Positions 1-17,155 of a DNA stretch of 64,000 nucleotides are shown in pieces. A model generated the notes under the pieces. It saw nothing but the letters and a program-made list of their open reading frames with translations. It made no database searches and was not told where the DNA came from. The position numbers and the translations under genes are program-made. Each line of letters opens with the position of its first letter. The stretch's first letter is position 1. The DNA comes from Kyrpidia spormannii (GTDB lineage: Bacteria; Bacillota; Bacilli; Kyrpidiales; Kyrpidiaceae), in assembly GCF_002804065.1 (NCBI RefSeq), contig NZ_CP024955.1:1-64000 (forward strand), in the 5' to 3' direction.

Positions 1-1353
1 ATGGATCCCCGCGCGGTCGAACTTTGGGAGCAATCCCTCTCCATACTCCGCACCCAGATCAGTCCAAACACCTTTGAAACGTGGCTCTTAAAGGCATCCC
101 CGGTCACCCTGGATGCCAACACCCTGGTGGTTCGAGTTCCCAATATGCTGGCCCGGGACTGGCTCGAACGCCACTATACGCCTCTGGTGCAGGAAGCACT
201 CTACACGATTCGCCGCGAGCCTTTGTACGTTCGATTTGTCCTGCCGGACTCGGTGCCCTACGAACAACCGGCCTCCCAGGCGACTTCTGCTTCTCCGGCG
301 CCGATGAGGACTCATGACGACTTTCCACCACCCCAACTGAGCAGTAAATACACATTTGAAAGCTTTGTCGTCGGGGAGAATAATCGATTCGCTCACGCCG
401 CCTGTCTCGCCGTGGCAGAAGCTCCATCCCTTTCTTATAACCCTTTGTTTATCTACGGTGGGGTGGGTCTTGGCAAGACGCACCTCATGCAGGCAATCGG
501 GCATTACGTGTTGAAACATCATCCCGAAAAGCGCGTGGTGTACATATCCACCGAACAGTTTACGAACGAATTCATCAACGCCATTCTTTATAAAACCGTT
601 CCCGACTTTCGCAATCGCTATCGCTCCGTCGACATTCTCCTTGTGGACGACGTTCAATTTCTCGCCGGCAAGGAACAAACCCAGGAGGAATTTTTCCACA
701 CATTTAATACACTGCACCTCGAGGGAAAGCAGATTGTCCTCTCGAGCGACAGACCTCCAAAGGAGATCCCTACCCTGGAGGACCGCTTGCGCTCCCGCTT
801 TGAGTCAGGACTCATTACAGACATCCAACCCCCCGATTTTGAAACCCGGGTGGCGATTTTGCGCAAGAAAGCGAAGGCGGAAGGTCTGGATATCGGCGAG
901 GACGTGATTTCGTTCATTGCTTCCAAAGTCAACACGAACATTCGGGAGCTAGAAGGAGCACTCATTCGCATCGTCGCCTACTCATCGGTGGTCAACCAAG
1001 ACATGAATCCTGAATTGGCGGCTGAGGCCTTAAAGGACATCATCAATGCTGACCGCAAACAAACCATCACCGTCTCCGACATTCAAAAGGCGGTGGCCGA
1101 ACAATTTTCTTTGCGCGTCGAGGATCTGAAGGCTAAGAAGCGCACGAAGTCGGTCGCTTTCCCCAGACAGATCGCCATGTATCTCGCCCGGGAAATGACC
1201 TCTTTATCCCTGCCACGAATTGGCATGGAGTTTGGGGGCCGCGACCACACCACGGTGATGCACGCCCACGAAAAAATCATTCGGGCCCAAGCGGAAGACC
1301 CTGATCTCGCCGAGTTGATCCAACATCTGAAAAACCGCTTGCTTCATGCGTAG
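1..1353 (+). CDS. dnaA: Chromosomal replication initiator DnaA
   Basis: DnaA binds DnaA boxes at oriC, oligomerises with ATP and opens the duplex for helicase loading. The 450-residue product has the usual length and layout: an N-terminal helicase/partner domain (about 1-85), a Pro/Ala-rich linker (about 86-115), an AAA+ domain with Walker [10 protein letters not shown] at 153-161 and Walker B LVDDVQ at 214-219, and a C-terminal DNA-binding domain with the signature GGRDHTTV at 412-419. The window begins exactly at its ATG, so its promoter is not visible. DnaA-box-like sites follow directly downstream, and dnaN is next, as in Bacillus. Confidence 0.98.
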   Translation: MDPRAVELWEQSLSILRTQISPNTFETWLLKASPVTLDANTLVVRVPNMLARDWLERHYTPLVQEALYTIRREPLYVRFVLPDSVPYEQPASQATSASPAPMRTHDDFPPPQLSSKYTFESFVVGENNRFAHAACLAVAEAPSLSYNPLFIYGGVGLGKTHLMQAIGHYVLKHHPEKRVVYISTEQFTNEFINAILYKTVPDFRNRYRSVDILLVDDVQFLAGKEQTQEEFFHTFNTLHLEGKQIVLSSDRPPKEIPTLEDRLRSRFESGLITDIQPPDFETRVAILRKKAKAEGLDIGEDVISFIASKVNTNIRELEGALIRIVAYSSVVNQDMNPELAAEALKDIINADRKQTITVSDIQKAVAEQFSLRVEDLKAKKRTKSVAFPRQIAMYLAREMTSLSLPRIGMEFGGRDHTTVMHAHEKIIRAQAEDPDLAELIQHLKNRLLHA

Positions 1354-1554
1354 AGTCATACACAGTGAGGACCTTAATGGAGCATGTTATCCACAGCCTC
1401 ATCCACAAGAAAATCAGCGCAGCTGCAGGTTTCATTGGACTTGTCCACAATTTACCTGCACTGATTATGACGATGAATCTTATGTTTTTATCCTCTTACT
1501 CCTACCGTATGTAAACGCTAAGCCTTTTAGACCGCATCCAAGGAGGTTTTTCTC
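1354..1554. other. oriC: oriC-like dnaA-dnaN intergenic region with DnaA boxes
   Basis: This gap holds one perfect DnaA box (TTATCCACA, 1387-1395) and three one-mismatch copies: TCATACACA (1356-1364), TCATCCACA (1399-1407) and TTGTCCACA (1441-1449), all on the plus strand. They are followed by the most AT-rich stretch of the gap (about 1463-1530), a candidate unwinding element. In Bacillus the unwinding part of oriC lies between dnaA and dnaN. A second box cluster would be expected upstream of dnaA, outside the window. Confidence 0.8.
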
Positions 1555-2685
1555 TTGCGAATCCACATTCACCAACAACGTCTAGGTGCTGCTTTGCAAC
1601 AAGTGCAACGCGCAGTCTCCGCTCATTCCACCATGCCGATTCTGGGGGGCATCAAGCTGACTGCCGACGTGGACGGGCTTCGTTTGATGGCCACCAACCA
1701 CGAAATCGCAGTCGAGACTTACCTCGCCGCGGACTCGGATGAAACCCTGTCCATCGAGGTGCCCGGATCAATCGTTTTGCCCGCCCGGTATTTTGTTGAG
1801 TTGGTCCGGAAACTCCCCGACCCTTGGGTTCATTTAGCCGTTCAACAACCTTATTCCGTGCAAATCACATCTGCGAAAGCGGCCTTTCTCCTTCATGGTT
1901 TCGATCCGGAGGAGTTCCCCCGTTTGCCCCAAATTTCCTCCGATCAGCCATTTCTCATTTACAGCGACAACCTGAAAGATGCCATTCGCCAAACTGTCGT
2001 GGCGATCGCAGCCGAGGAGACGCGACCGGTTCTAACCGGGTTGTGCATGAAGTTTGACGCGGACTCCATCACCTTCATCGGTACCGACAGTCATCGCCTG
2101 GCCTCACGAAAACTATTTTTACAAGGAGGGCCGGAAGGTGCGTCCGAAACTGCTGTGGTTCCCGGGAAAAGTGTTCATGAGCTAGCCCGACTTCTCCCAG
2201 AGGATGATACACCCGTCGCCATGACCATAGCGGACAACACCCTTCTGGTTTCTTCCGAGACCACCCGGTTTTTCACAAGGCTTTTGGAAGGACAGTATCC
2301 CGATACGTCAAAAATTATTCCAACCACTTTTAAAACTCGTATCCATATCCGCAGGGACCCCTTTGCTTCGGCGCTGGAACGCGCCTTGCTTATTGCCCGG
2401 GAAATGCAGAATCAAGTCGTTCGCCTCCAACTGCAATCGGATCGAATCGAACTCAGCGCTCATTCCCATGATGTTGGACGGGTATCGGAACAAGTTCCCC
2501 TCGACCAATTTTCTGGTGATGCACTGACTATTGCCTTCAATGGGAAATATATGCTGGACGCTGTGCGATCCTTTGACGGGGAACAGTTAACTGTCGATTT
2601 TACCGGAACGATGAGCCCCATGGTTCTTCGTCCAACAGATGGGCAGGAATATTTGCACCTCGTGCTGCCTGTTCGAACCGTCTAG
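1555..2685 (+). CDS. dnaN: DNA polymerase III sliding clamp (beta subunit)
   Basis: This is the 376-residue beta clamp, which dimerises into a ring around DNA and tethers polymerase III and repair proteins. Length and the three-fold clamp layout match the family (B. subtilis about 378). The start is a TTG at 1555, preceded by a strong ribosome site AAGGAGG at 1540-1546. No ATG lies near the conserved N-terminus MRIHIHQQRL, which supports TTG. It lies between the oriC-like region and yaaA, in the standard order, and is followed at 12 bases by yaaA, suggesting cotranscription. Confidence 0.97.
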   Translation: MRIHIHQQRLGAALQQVQRAVSAHSTMPILGGIKLTADVDGLRLMATNHEIAVETYLAADSDETLSIEVPGSIVLPARYFVELVRKLPDPWVHLAVQQPYSVQITSAKAAFLLHGFDPEEFPRLPQISSDQPFLIYSDNLKDAIRQTVVAIAAEETRPVLTGLCMKFDADSITFIGTDSHRLASRKLFLQGGPEGASETAVVPGKSVHELARLLPEDDTPVAMTIADNTLLVSSETTRFFTRLLEGQYPDTSKIIPTTFKTRIHIRRDPFASALERALLIAREMQNQVVRLQLQSDRIELSAHSHDVGRVSEQVPLDQFSGDALTIAFNGKYMLDAVRSFDGEQLTVDFTGTMSPMVLRPTDGQEYLHLVLPVRTV

Positions 2686-2697
2686 AGGAGGTGCACC

Positions 2698-2919
2698 ATG
2701 CAGGAGATTGAAGTGGTTGTGACGAATGGATTTATCACTCTGGGGCAATTGTTGAAACGACTGAATCTGGTTTCCACCGGGGGAGCGGTCAAGGCATTCC
2801 TGGAAACAGAACCGGTTTACGTCAATCATGAGCGTGAGACCCGCCGGGGCCGGAAACTCTATCCCGGAGATCTCGTTTATTGTCCCGACAGAGGCACGTG
2901 GCGGATTCGCGGGGAATGA
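2698..2919 (+). CDS. yaaA: S4-domain RNA-binding protein YaaA
   Basis: A 73-residue single-domain S4 protein. S4 domains bind structured RNA, and this family sits between dnaN and recF across Bacillota, where the B. subtilis copy (also called RlbA) is linked to ribosome assembly. The central part (ITLGQLLKRLNLVSTGGAVKAFL, shown by its start ITLGQLLKRL) and the later basic stretch RETRRGRKLYPGD are typical S4 features. An AGAGGAGG ribosome site precedes the ATG. Only seven bases separate it from recF, so the two are probably translated from one message. Confidence 0.93.
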   Translation: MQEIEVVVTNGFITLGQLLKRLNLVSTGGAVKAFLETEPVYVNHERETRRGRKLYPGDLVYCPDRGTWRIRGE

Positions 2920-2925
2920 GTCGAA

Positions 2926-4038
2926 ATGCGTCTTGAGTCTCTCCAGCTGCTCCACTTTCGCAATTACCCGCATCTCCAACTGGATACCCGAGCTCCGGTC
3001 AATGTGTTTATCGGGGAAAACGGGCAGGGAAAAACCAACGTCTTGGAAGCGATCGATATCCTGGCGTTGACGAAATCCCACCGAACCCACCGTTTAGCGG
3101 AGTGCATTCAGTGGGGAGAGCAGTCCGCCCTGATCGAAGGTCGCGTCCAGCGGAACACGGGATCTTCGGAACTGTCGGTCACCTTGACGTCGTCCGGAAA
3201 GCGGGCGGCGGTGGCAGGGGTTGAACGCCCGCGCATCAGTGATTACGTAGGGATGTTGAACGTCGTGCTCTTTACCCCAGAAGATCTTCAGTTAATCAAG
3301 GGTAGTCCCCAGGTCCGACGCCGCTTTTTGGATATGGAGATCGGCCAGATTAGCCCCGTGTACCTGCGGGATCTTCAGCAATACGTACGGGCCTTGTCCC
3401 AGCGAAATCAATTGTTAAAGTCTGCCAATGCCAACCCGACGGAGCGTATCACGGACACCCTTGATATTTGGGACGACCAATTGGCTCGTCACGGCAGTCG
3501 AGTCATTCTGCGCCGGGCAAAGTTTGTGCGTACGTTGGAGCGACATGCGCGGGAGATCCACAGCCGAGTTAGCGGGGACCGGGAAGTTCTCTCCCTTTCT
3601 TACGCCAAGGTGTCTCCCGAACAGACGCCAGAGCAGGTGTTCCAGATGTATCTCCATGAGCTTCGGGCCCGACGTTCTCTCGATCTGGCCCGGGGCATGA
3701 CTTCTGTTGGACCCCACCGGGATGACCTGGTGATTTTGTTAAACGACCGGGAGGCGGCCGCCTTCGCTTCTCAAGGTCAACAGCGAACGGCTGCGCTCTC
3801 TTTGAAACTGGCGGAGATTGAACTGATCCGAGAAGAAGTGGGAGAATACCCAGTATTACTACTCGACGATGTCCTTTCGGAGTTGGACCCGGTGCGCCAA
3901 GTCCATCTCGTATCGGCTATGGGGGCACAGGTACAGACTTTCCTCACCACCACGCATCTTGAAGGCCTTGGCTCCCTGGCGGGCGCCCTTCAAGTGTTTG
4001 TCGTCGAAGCAGGGCAGATACGAGCGAAAACACCCTAG
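2926..4038 (+). CDS. recF: DNA replication and repair protein RecF
   Basis: RecF is an SMC-like ATPase acting with RecO and RecR to load RecA at gaps. The 370-residue product has Walker A GENGQGKT at 30-37, the signature region SQGQQRT near 285-290, and Walker B LLLDDVLSELD near 310-320. The ATG at 2926 lies seven bases after yaaA. Length is normal for the family. It is followed by remB, as in Bacillus. Its partner recR is also in this window, at 36053-36652. Confidence 0.97.
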   Translation: MRLESLQLLHFRNYPHLQLDTRAPVNVFIGENGQGKTNVLEAIDILALTKSHRTHRLAECIQWGEQSALIEGRVQRNTGSSELSVTLTSSGKRAAVAGVERPRISDYVGMLNVVLFTPEDLQLIKGSPQVRRRFLDMEIGQISPVYLRDLQQYVRALSQRNQLLKSANANPTERITDTLDIWDDQLARHGSRVILRRAKFVRTLERHAREIHSRVSGDREVLSLSYAKVSPEQTPEQVFQMYLHELRARRSLDLARGMTSVGPHRDDLVILLNDREAAAFASQGQQRTAALSLKLAEIELIREEVGEYPVLLLDDVLSELDPVRQVHLVSAMGAQVQTFLTTTHLEGLGSLAGALQVFVVEAGQIRAKTP

Positions 4039-4080
4039 CGATCGCGCCGGGAGGAACACTTGGAAAAGGGAGTGTCCATT

Positions 4081-4335
4081 TTGTTTATTCATCTCGGCGG
4101 GGATATGATGGTGTCAACGAAAGATGTGATCGCCATTCTCGATACCAAGATGGTGAATGTCTGCGATGATACCCGCCGCTTTCTTCAGGCGGCCGATGGA
4201 AAGGGACTCGTTTTTCGGGTGGAATCGGGTCAGGAGAAATCGATCGTCATTACCGAGACCCGGGTTTTCATTTCCCCCATTTCTTCCCTGACGCTGAAAA
4301 AGCGGGCCGGGTACATCACCGAAGTCGACGGGTAA
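4081..4335 (+). CDS. remB: Extracellular matrix regulator RemB (DUF370)
   Basis: This is a DUF370 protein, recognised by the N-terminus FIHLGGD and by its place between recF and gyrB. In B. subtilis RemB and its paralogue RemA act in biofilm matrix control; RemA is the characterised DNA-binding protein. I place the start at TTG 4081 (84 residues) because family members begin M(F/Y)IHLGGD and a GGGAG lies eight bases upstream. A second in-frame TTG at 4060 has an even better GGGAGG and would add seven residues, so the start is uncertain. Confidence 0.85.
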   Translation: MFIHLGGDMMVSTKDVIAILDTKMVNVCDDTRRFLQAADGKGLVFRVESGQEKSIVITETRVFISPISSLTLKKRAGYITEVDG

Positions 4336-4356
4336 CTTGCCGAGAGGGGCGGATTT

Positions 4357-4385
4357 TTGCGCTTTTTCCCGCCCTATGCTAAAAT
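4357..4385 (+). promoter_or_regulatory. Candidate sigma-A promoter for gyrB
   Basis: A TTGCGC at 4357-4362 and TAAAAT at 4380-4385 are spaced by 17 bases. The -10 is good and the -35 weak. The predicted start near 4392 would place the hairpin at 4408-4425 inside the gyrB leader. Confidence 0.5.
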
Positions 4386-4407
4386 TTGAACCGCGAATGT
4401 TACGTAC

Positions 4408-4435
4408 GCCTGATTGGATTCAGGCTTCTTTTTTG
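4408..4435 (+). terminator. Intrinsic terminator hairpin in front of gyrB
   Basis: A six-base stem GCCTGA (4408-4413) and TCAGGC (4420-4425) with a six-base loop is followed by a T-rich run TTCTTTTTTG. It could end the dnaA-remB transcript or act as an attenuator in the gyrB leader, since a candidate promoter lies just upstream. Confidence 0.65.
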
Positions 4436-4461
4436 TCAATGATCTGCCATCAGGCACGTGA

Positions 4462-6390
<1,929 letters not shown>

Positions 6391-6409
6391 GCGGAAAGGA
6401 GCAAACTGA

Positions 6410-8842
6410 ATGGCCGATCCCGGAAAGATTCTACCCGTCGATATCAGCGAGGAGTTGCGCCAGTCTTTTCTCGATTACGCCATGAGCGTAATTGTGAGTC
6501 GAGCCATTCCAGACGTCCGGGACGGGTTGAAACCGGTTCATCGCAGAATTCTTTACCAAATGCACCTTTTGGGGATGACGCCCGATAAACCGTATAAAAA
6601 ATCGGCTTGGGTCGTAGGTCAAGTCTTGGCCAAATTCCATCCTCACGGCGATGCGGCCGTATACGACGCCCTGGTGAGGTTGGCCCAGGACTTTTCCACG
6701 CGGTACCTGTTGGTGGACGGGCACGGCAACTTCGGTTCCGTGGATGGCGATGGAGCCGCGGCCATGCGATACACCGAAGCTCGCCTGTCGAAAATCGCGC
6801 TGGAACTACTTCGGGACATCCAGAAAGAGACGGTGGACTTCGGGGATAACTACGACGGGAGCGAAAAAGAACCTCTCGTGCTTCCTTCGAGGTTTCCGAA
6901 CATCCTCGTCAATGGGTCTACAGGTATCGCCGTAGGCATGGCGACCAACATTCCTCCACATAACCTGGGGGAAGTGATTGACGGAGTCGTCCATCTGATC
7001 GATCACCCCGACGCCGGGGTGGAGGAACTCATGCAACATATCAAAGGGCCCGATTTTCCCACCGGGGCGTTGATTCTCGGACGTGAGGGGATCCTGGACG
7101 CGTATCGCACGGGACGCGGTAGTATCATTTTGCGGGCGGCTACACAGATTGAGGAGGCCTCGGGGGGCAAAACGCGAATTGTCGTCACTGAAATCCCTTA
7201 CCAGGTGAACAAAGCCCGTCTTGTGGAAAAGATTGCGGAACTTGTTCGGGAGAAACGAATCGACGGGATCACCGATTTAAGAGACGAATCGGACCGCCGG
7301 GGCATGCGAATTGTCATCGAATTGCGCCGGGACGTCAAACCACGAGTGGTATTGAACAATCTTTTCAAACATACCGCTCTGCAAACGAGTTATGGGGTTA
7401 TCATGTTGTGTTTGGTGGATGGGCGGCCCAGGGTCTTGAACCTGGGAGAAATGCTTCGGTATTACCTGCGGCATCAGGAAGATGTCATCCGTCGTCGAAC
7501 GACCTACGACTTGAAAAAGGCCGAAGCGAGGGCTCATATCCTGGAAGGCCTGCGAATCGCCCTCGACCATATCGATGCGGTGATCGAATTGATTCGAGGG
7601 TCTAAGACGGTGGAAGAAGCCCGGACTGGGTTGATCGAACAGTTTCACCTCAGCGAGGAGCAGGCCCAGGCTATTCTCGATATGCGCCTGCAGCGGTTGA
7701 CCGGATTGGAACGCCAGAAGATCGACGAAGAGTACGCGGAATTGGTGGAAAAAATCAAGGAGCTGCGAGCGATTTTGGCGGACGAGAAAAAAATTCTCGG
7801 GGTGATTCGCGAAGAATTGTTGGAGATTAAGGCGAAATATGGCGATGAGCGACGCACCCGCATCACCGCCGGGGAAGGAGAAATTGATGATGAGGATTTG
7901 ATTCCCGTGGAGGAGGTGGCCGTCACTTTATCCCACGACGGGTATATCAAACGTCAACCCATGTCCCTTTATAAGAGTCAACGGCGAGGCGGTCGCGGGA
8001 TTACGGCGATGGGCACCAAAGAGGAGGATTTTGTCGAACATTTGTTTATCACCTCCTCTCATCACTACCTGTTATTCTTTACGAATAAGGGTAAGGTGTA
8101 TCGGTTGAAGGCTTACGAAATTCCGGAGTTGGGGCGCGCCGCAAAGGGAACTCCCATCGTCAACCTGTTGAACGTCGACCAAGGAGAAAAGATCTCGGCG
8201 GTGATTCCAATTCGGTTGACCGATGGCGGACAATATCTGATCATGGCGACCCGGGAAGGGACGATTAAAAAAACGCCGTTAGATGAGTTCGAAAACATTC
8301 GCCGGGGGGGCTTGATGGCCATCAGTCTCCGGGAAAACGACGAATTGATCGCGGTCCGGATGACAGATGGTTCTCGGGAGTTGATTCTCGGGACGCGATC
8401 CGGGATGGCGATTCGCTTTCCGGAAACGGATGTACGATCCATGGGCCGCGGCGCAGCTGGTGTAAAAGCCGTGGATTTGCAGGACGGTGACGTGGTCATC
8501 GACATGGATGTGGTGGATCCGGACGGAGATGTCCTGGTTGTCACCAATCGCGGATTTGGGAAACGCACTCCCATCACGGAGTATCGTCATCAGTCCAGGG
8601 GTGGCAAAGGGATTCGAACTCTGCATGTCACGGCCCGAACCGGATCTGTGGTGAGTCTCAAAATGGTGAGGAACGATGAGGACCTGATGGTGATCACCAC
8701 AACGGGCATTGCCATCCGCATGCACGTGGATGAGATCTCGGTCCAAGGTCGGAATACCCAAGGAGTGAAGCTGATTACTCTAAAAGAAGACGAAGAGGTT
8801 TCCACGGTGGCGAAGGTCGTCTGTGCCGGAGAGGGGAACTGA
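6410..8842 (+). CDS. gyrA: DNA gyrase subunit A
   Basis: GyrA carries the breakage-reunion centre and DNA-wrapping domain of gyrase. The 810-residue product has the catalytic tyrosine in AAMRYTEA (Tyr121) and the GyrA box QRRGGRG at 524-530, which marks true gyrase rather than topoisomerase IV ParC. The quinolone region reads [10 protein letters not shown]: residue 82, equivalent to E. coli Ser83, is alanine. An AAAGGAG ribosome site precedes the ATG. gyrB lies upstream and the rRNA operon downstream, as in Bacillus. Confidence 0.98.
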   Translation: MADPGKILPVDISEELRQSFLDYAMSVIVSRAIPDVRDGLKPVHRRILYQMHLLGMTPDKPYKKSAWVVGQVLAKFHPHGDAAVYDALVRLAQDFSTRYLLVDGHGNFGSVDGDGAAAMRYTEARLSKIALELLRDIQKETVDFGDNYDGSEKEPLVLPSRFPNILVNGSTGIAVGMATNIPPHNLGEVIDGVVHLIDHPDAGVEELMQHIKGPDFPTGALILGREGILDAYRTGRGSIILRAATQIEEASGGKTRIVVTEIPYQVNKARLVEKIAELVREKRIDGITDLRDESDRRGMRIVIELRRDVKPRVVLNNLFKHTALQTSYGVIMLCLVDGRPRVLNLGEMLRYYLRHQEDVIRRRTTYDLKKAEARAHILEGLRIALDHIDAVIELIRGSKTVEEARTGLIEQFHLSEEQAQAILDMRLQRLTGLERQKIDEEYAELVEKIKELRAILADEKKILGVIREELLEIKAKYGDERRTRITAGEGEIDDEDLIPVEEVAVTLSHDGYIKRQPMSLYKSQRRGGRGITAMGTKEEDFVEHLFITSSHHYLLFFTNKGKVYRLKAYEIPELGRAAKGTPIVNLLNVDQGEKISAVIPIRLTDGGQYLIMATREGTIKKTPLDEFENIRRGGLMAISLRENDELIAVRMTDGSRELILGTRSGMAIRFPETDVRSMGRGAAGVKAVDLQDGDVVIDMDVVDPDGDVLVVTNRGFGKRTPITEYRHQSRGGKGIRTLHVTARTGSVVSLKMVRNDEDLMVITTTGIAIRMHVDEISVQGRNTQGVKLITLKEDEEVSTVAKVVCAGEGN

Positions 8843-8955
8843 CCCTGGGAGCGGATGGCAAGGATCGGACGGTGGAAAATCGCGCATTCTAGAGAATGAG
8901 GGCGCATGGGGGCGAATGAAGCCGGTTGCCCTGCCGAAATCGGGGATCGCCCGGG

Positions 8956-8985
8956 TTGTGTCCGGGCTCTCAAAGGGCCTATAAT
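8956..8985 (+). promoter_or_regulatory. rRNA operon promoter P1
   Basis: TTGTGT (8956-8961) and a perfect TATAAT (8980-8985) are spaced by 18 bases, in the 336-base gap between gyrA and the 16S gene. It is the upstream member of a tandem pair, as in the B. subtilis rrnO layout. Confidence 0.7.
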
Positions 8986-9071
8986 TCTCCTCGCTGCCCC
9001 GATGGGCTCACCCCCGGGGCGGCCGGAAAATGTGCGCGGCAGACGTCGCGGGCTTTTCCACGAACTACCGG

Positions 9072-9100
9072 TTGCATCTTCAGCCGGGATTTGATAAAGT
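9072..9100 (+). promoter_or_regulatory. rRNA operon promoter P2
   Basis: TTGCAT (9072-9077) and TAAAGT (9095-9100) are spaced by exactly 17 bases, about 80 bases before the mature 16S end. It lies upstream of the processing stem at 9139-9155, so transcripts from either promoter would include that stem. Confidence 0.6.
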
Positions 9101-9138
9101 ATCTCTTGTCGCCGCTCGAAGCGGCACCTCGATCCTTG

Positions 9139-9155
9139 AGAATCAAACAGTACGC
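9139..9155. repeat. 16S rRNA processing stem, 5' arm
   Basis: The 17 bases AGAATCAAACAGTACGC are the perfect reverse complement of 10762-10778, which lies just after the 16S gene. Together they would form the long duplex that brings both ends of pre-16S RNA together for RNase III-type cleavage. Confidence 0.8.
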
Positions 9156-9178
9156 CACTGTTAGCCCGGATGAATCTT

Positions 9179-10729
<1,551 letters not shown>

Positions 10730-10799
10730 GGGAGCAAGGCAAAGAGAAAGGGTTGGGGTGCGCGTACTGTTTGATTCTGAGGGAGCGAGGCTCCTTCAT

Positions 10800-10830
10800 C
10801 GTTCCTTGAGAACTGAAAAGCCACGCAGCG

Positions 10831-10838
<8 letters not shown>
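10800..10838. repeat. 23S rRNA processing stem, 5' arm
   Basis: The segment from CGTTCC to GAGAAAG is closely complementary to 13748-13786 after the 23S gene, including the matched blocks GAAAAGCCAC and GTGGCTTTTC. It would form the duplex processed to release 23S RNA. The 16S-23S spacer (about 10729-10830) holds no tRNA. Confidence 0.75.
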
Positions 10839-15490
<4,652 letters not shown>

Positions 15491-15519
15491 GAGCCCCCAT
15501 AACACCACAGTCTAATCCC

Positions 15520-15560
15520 CCGCCTATCCTCGCGATCGTCTCACAGGGTAGGCGGTCTCT
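15520..15560 (+). terminator. Weak terminator after guaB
   Basis: CCGCCTATCCT (15520-15530) pairs with AGGGTAGGCGG (15545-15555), with one internal mismatch and a 14-base loop, followed by a pyrimidine-rich TCTCTTTAC. The short T run makes it a weak call. Confidence 0.5.
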
Positions 15561-15572
15561 TTACTTTTGCCG

Positions 15573-15602
15573 TTGTACGCAGATGTGGTTGCGGGGTATA
15601 AT
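15573..15602 (+). promoter_or_regulatory. Candidate promoter for dacA
   Basis: TTGTAC (15573-15578) and a perfect TATAAT (15597-15602) are spaced by 18 bases. A second TATAAT lies at 15629-15634 without a good -35, so dacA may have two start sites. Confidence 0.6.
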
Positions 15603-15660
15603 TTCGCCCATTACGGGGACGAGCGTGGTATAATGACTCCGGATGTGAAGGATCCTGATC

Positions 15661-16890
15661 GTGGAGGGCGAAGTGGTGGGACGTATACAACGCCGCTGGT
15701 TTGTAGGATTTGTCGCGGTTGTCGTGTTTTTGGCCGCCGTGGTGGCGGGAATGCCGATGAAGGGACAGGCCGACGGGGTAGTCTGGCCGGCACCGCCGCA
15801 TTTGACAACGCCTTCAGCGGTGTTGATGGACGCGGCGACGGGCCAGATTCTTTATGAAAAAGGCGCTGACGACAAACGGTACCCCGCCAGCATGACGAAG
15901 ATGATGACGCTGTACCTGACTTTTGAGGCCATTCACGATGGTAAGGCACACCTCGACGACATCGTCCCAATTTCACAAAATGCCTACAACACTGGCGGGT
16001 CAGAGGTGTATCTCGATCCCCGGGAAAAGTTTACGCTGAAAGACATGATTACCTTTGTGGCTGTACATTCCGCCAATGATGCCGCTGTGGCGATCGCGGA
16101 ATATGTGGGTGGGAGTGTCGGACAGTTTGTTAAGAGGATGAACGAAAAAGCCCAGGAGTTGGGACTTACACACACGCATTTTGTGAATCCCGACGGGCTC
16201 CATGATCCGAATCATTATACAACGGCGAGGGATATGGCCGTATTGGCGAGGGATCTGATTACGAAGTACCCCGAGGTTCTGGATTATACCAAGATTCATG
16301 ACATGTGGATCCGGAACCACACTTTTGACGTATCGGCCACAAATAATCTCCTCGGTAAATATCCCGGCATGGACGGGTTGAAGACAGGTTTTACGGACCA
16401 GGCGGGGTACTGCCTTACGGCGACGGCCCAACAAGGCGGGGTGCGGCTCATTTCTGTGATCATGAAAGATCCGGATGATCAGAGCCGTCAAAAGGACACC
16501 ACTGCCTTGCTCGATTACGGCTTCAAGAATTTTACGCCCCTGCCGCTGCTAAAACCTGGAGATCCATTGGATGTAAAGGCAGAAGTGCCCGACGGAGTCA
16601 TCGAGTCTTTATCGGTGACCACTCAGGTCCCCTTAGCGCCCCTGGTTCCCGAGGGGACGAAAGCGGACGCTTTGGTGCGAACGGTAGAATGGACACCTGG
16701 CCTCAAAGCCCCGGTGGCTCAGGGCCAACAGGTGGGCACCGTGTCATACCGCCTCGGGGATCAGCAACTGCTTCAGCTGCCCCTTTACGCTCTGGAGAAA
16801 GACGATAAGGCGGGATTCATCCGCATGATGTTTCGTGGGTTGATCCATTTCGTCACAGGAGCGGTGGAGAGCGTCTTCAAGCGTCTATGA
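15661..16890 (+). CDS. dacA: D-alanyl-D-alanine carboxypeptidase (PBP5-type)
   Basis: This low-molecular-weight penicillin-binding protein trims the terminal D-Ala of peptidoglycan stem peptides outside the membrane. The N-terminus has a hydrophobic signal segment (about 12-32). Active-site motifs of the class are present: SMTK (77-80), SAN (about 137-139) and KTG (241-243). A C-terminal beta domain and a final amphipathic stretch resemble PBP5 membrane anchors. Start is uncertain: GTG 15661, or GTG 15673 or 15676, which have GGAGGG at 15663-15668. It lies between guaB and pdxS, as in B. subtilis. Confidence 0.95.
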   Translation: MEGEVVGRIQRRWFVGFVAVVVFLAAVVAGMPMKGQADGVVWPAPPHLTTPSAVLMDAATGQILYEKGADDKRYPASMTKMMTLYLTFEAIHDGKAHLDDIVPISQNAYNTGGSEVYLDPREKFTLKDMITFVAVHSANDAAVAIAEYVGGSVGQFVKRMNEKAQELGLTHTHFVNPDGLHDPNHYTTARDMAVLARDLITKYPEVLDYTKIHDMWIRNHTFDVSATNNLLGKYPGMDGLKTGFTDQAGYCLTATAQQGGVRLISVIMKDPDDQSRQKDTTALLDYGFKNFTPLPLLKPGDPLDVKAEVPDGVIESLSVTTQVPLAPLVPEGTKADALVRTVEWTPGLKAPVAQGQQVGTVSYRLGDQQLLQLPLYALEKDDKAGFIRMMFRGLIHFVTGAVESVFKRL

Positions 16891-16903
16891 AAGAAGGGTC
16901 GAC

Positions 16904-17047
16904 ATGCAAGAAGCGGTGGTGTGGAGTGTGTTGGGCATCGGACTGAGCGCCGTTCTGCTGTTGGTGATTTTGGCCGGTGGATTTTTCATGTTTCGGGCTT
17001 TTCTTCGGAAGATGGCCCCAGACCAAAACCGGCCCCGGGATGATTGA
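16904..17047 (+). CDS. Small single-pass membrane protein, unknown function
   Basis: A 47-residue frame starts at ATG 16904, 13 bases after dacA, with AAGAAGGG just upstream. Residues 6-30 form one hydrophobic membrane segment rich in Val, Leu and Ile, followed by a short basic then acidic tail (RAFLRKMAPDQNRPRDD). I do not recognise a family. Its close spacing behind dacA suggests cotranscription, and a separate promoter for pdxS lies after it. Confidence 0.55.
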   Translation: MQEAVVWSVLGIGLSAVLLLVILAGGFFMFRAFLRKMAPDQNRPRDD

Positions 17048-17088
17048 TGAATTCGCGCCGCCCGGACAACCGGACGAATGGTTTTCCA

Positions 17089-17117
17089 TTGATACGAAGG
17101 GGATTGTGACGTATGAT
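17089..17117 (+). promoter_or_regulatory. Candidate promoter for pdxST
   Basis: TTGATA (17089-17094) and TATGAT (17112-17117) are spaced by 17 bases, about 40 bases before pdxS. Confidence 0.6.
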
Positions 17118-17155
17118 ATATAGATGACGCAGGTCACAGATAGGAGGCGCCAAGG

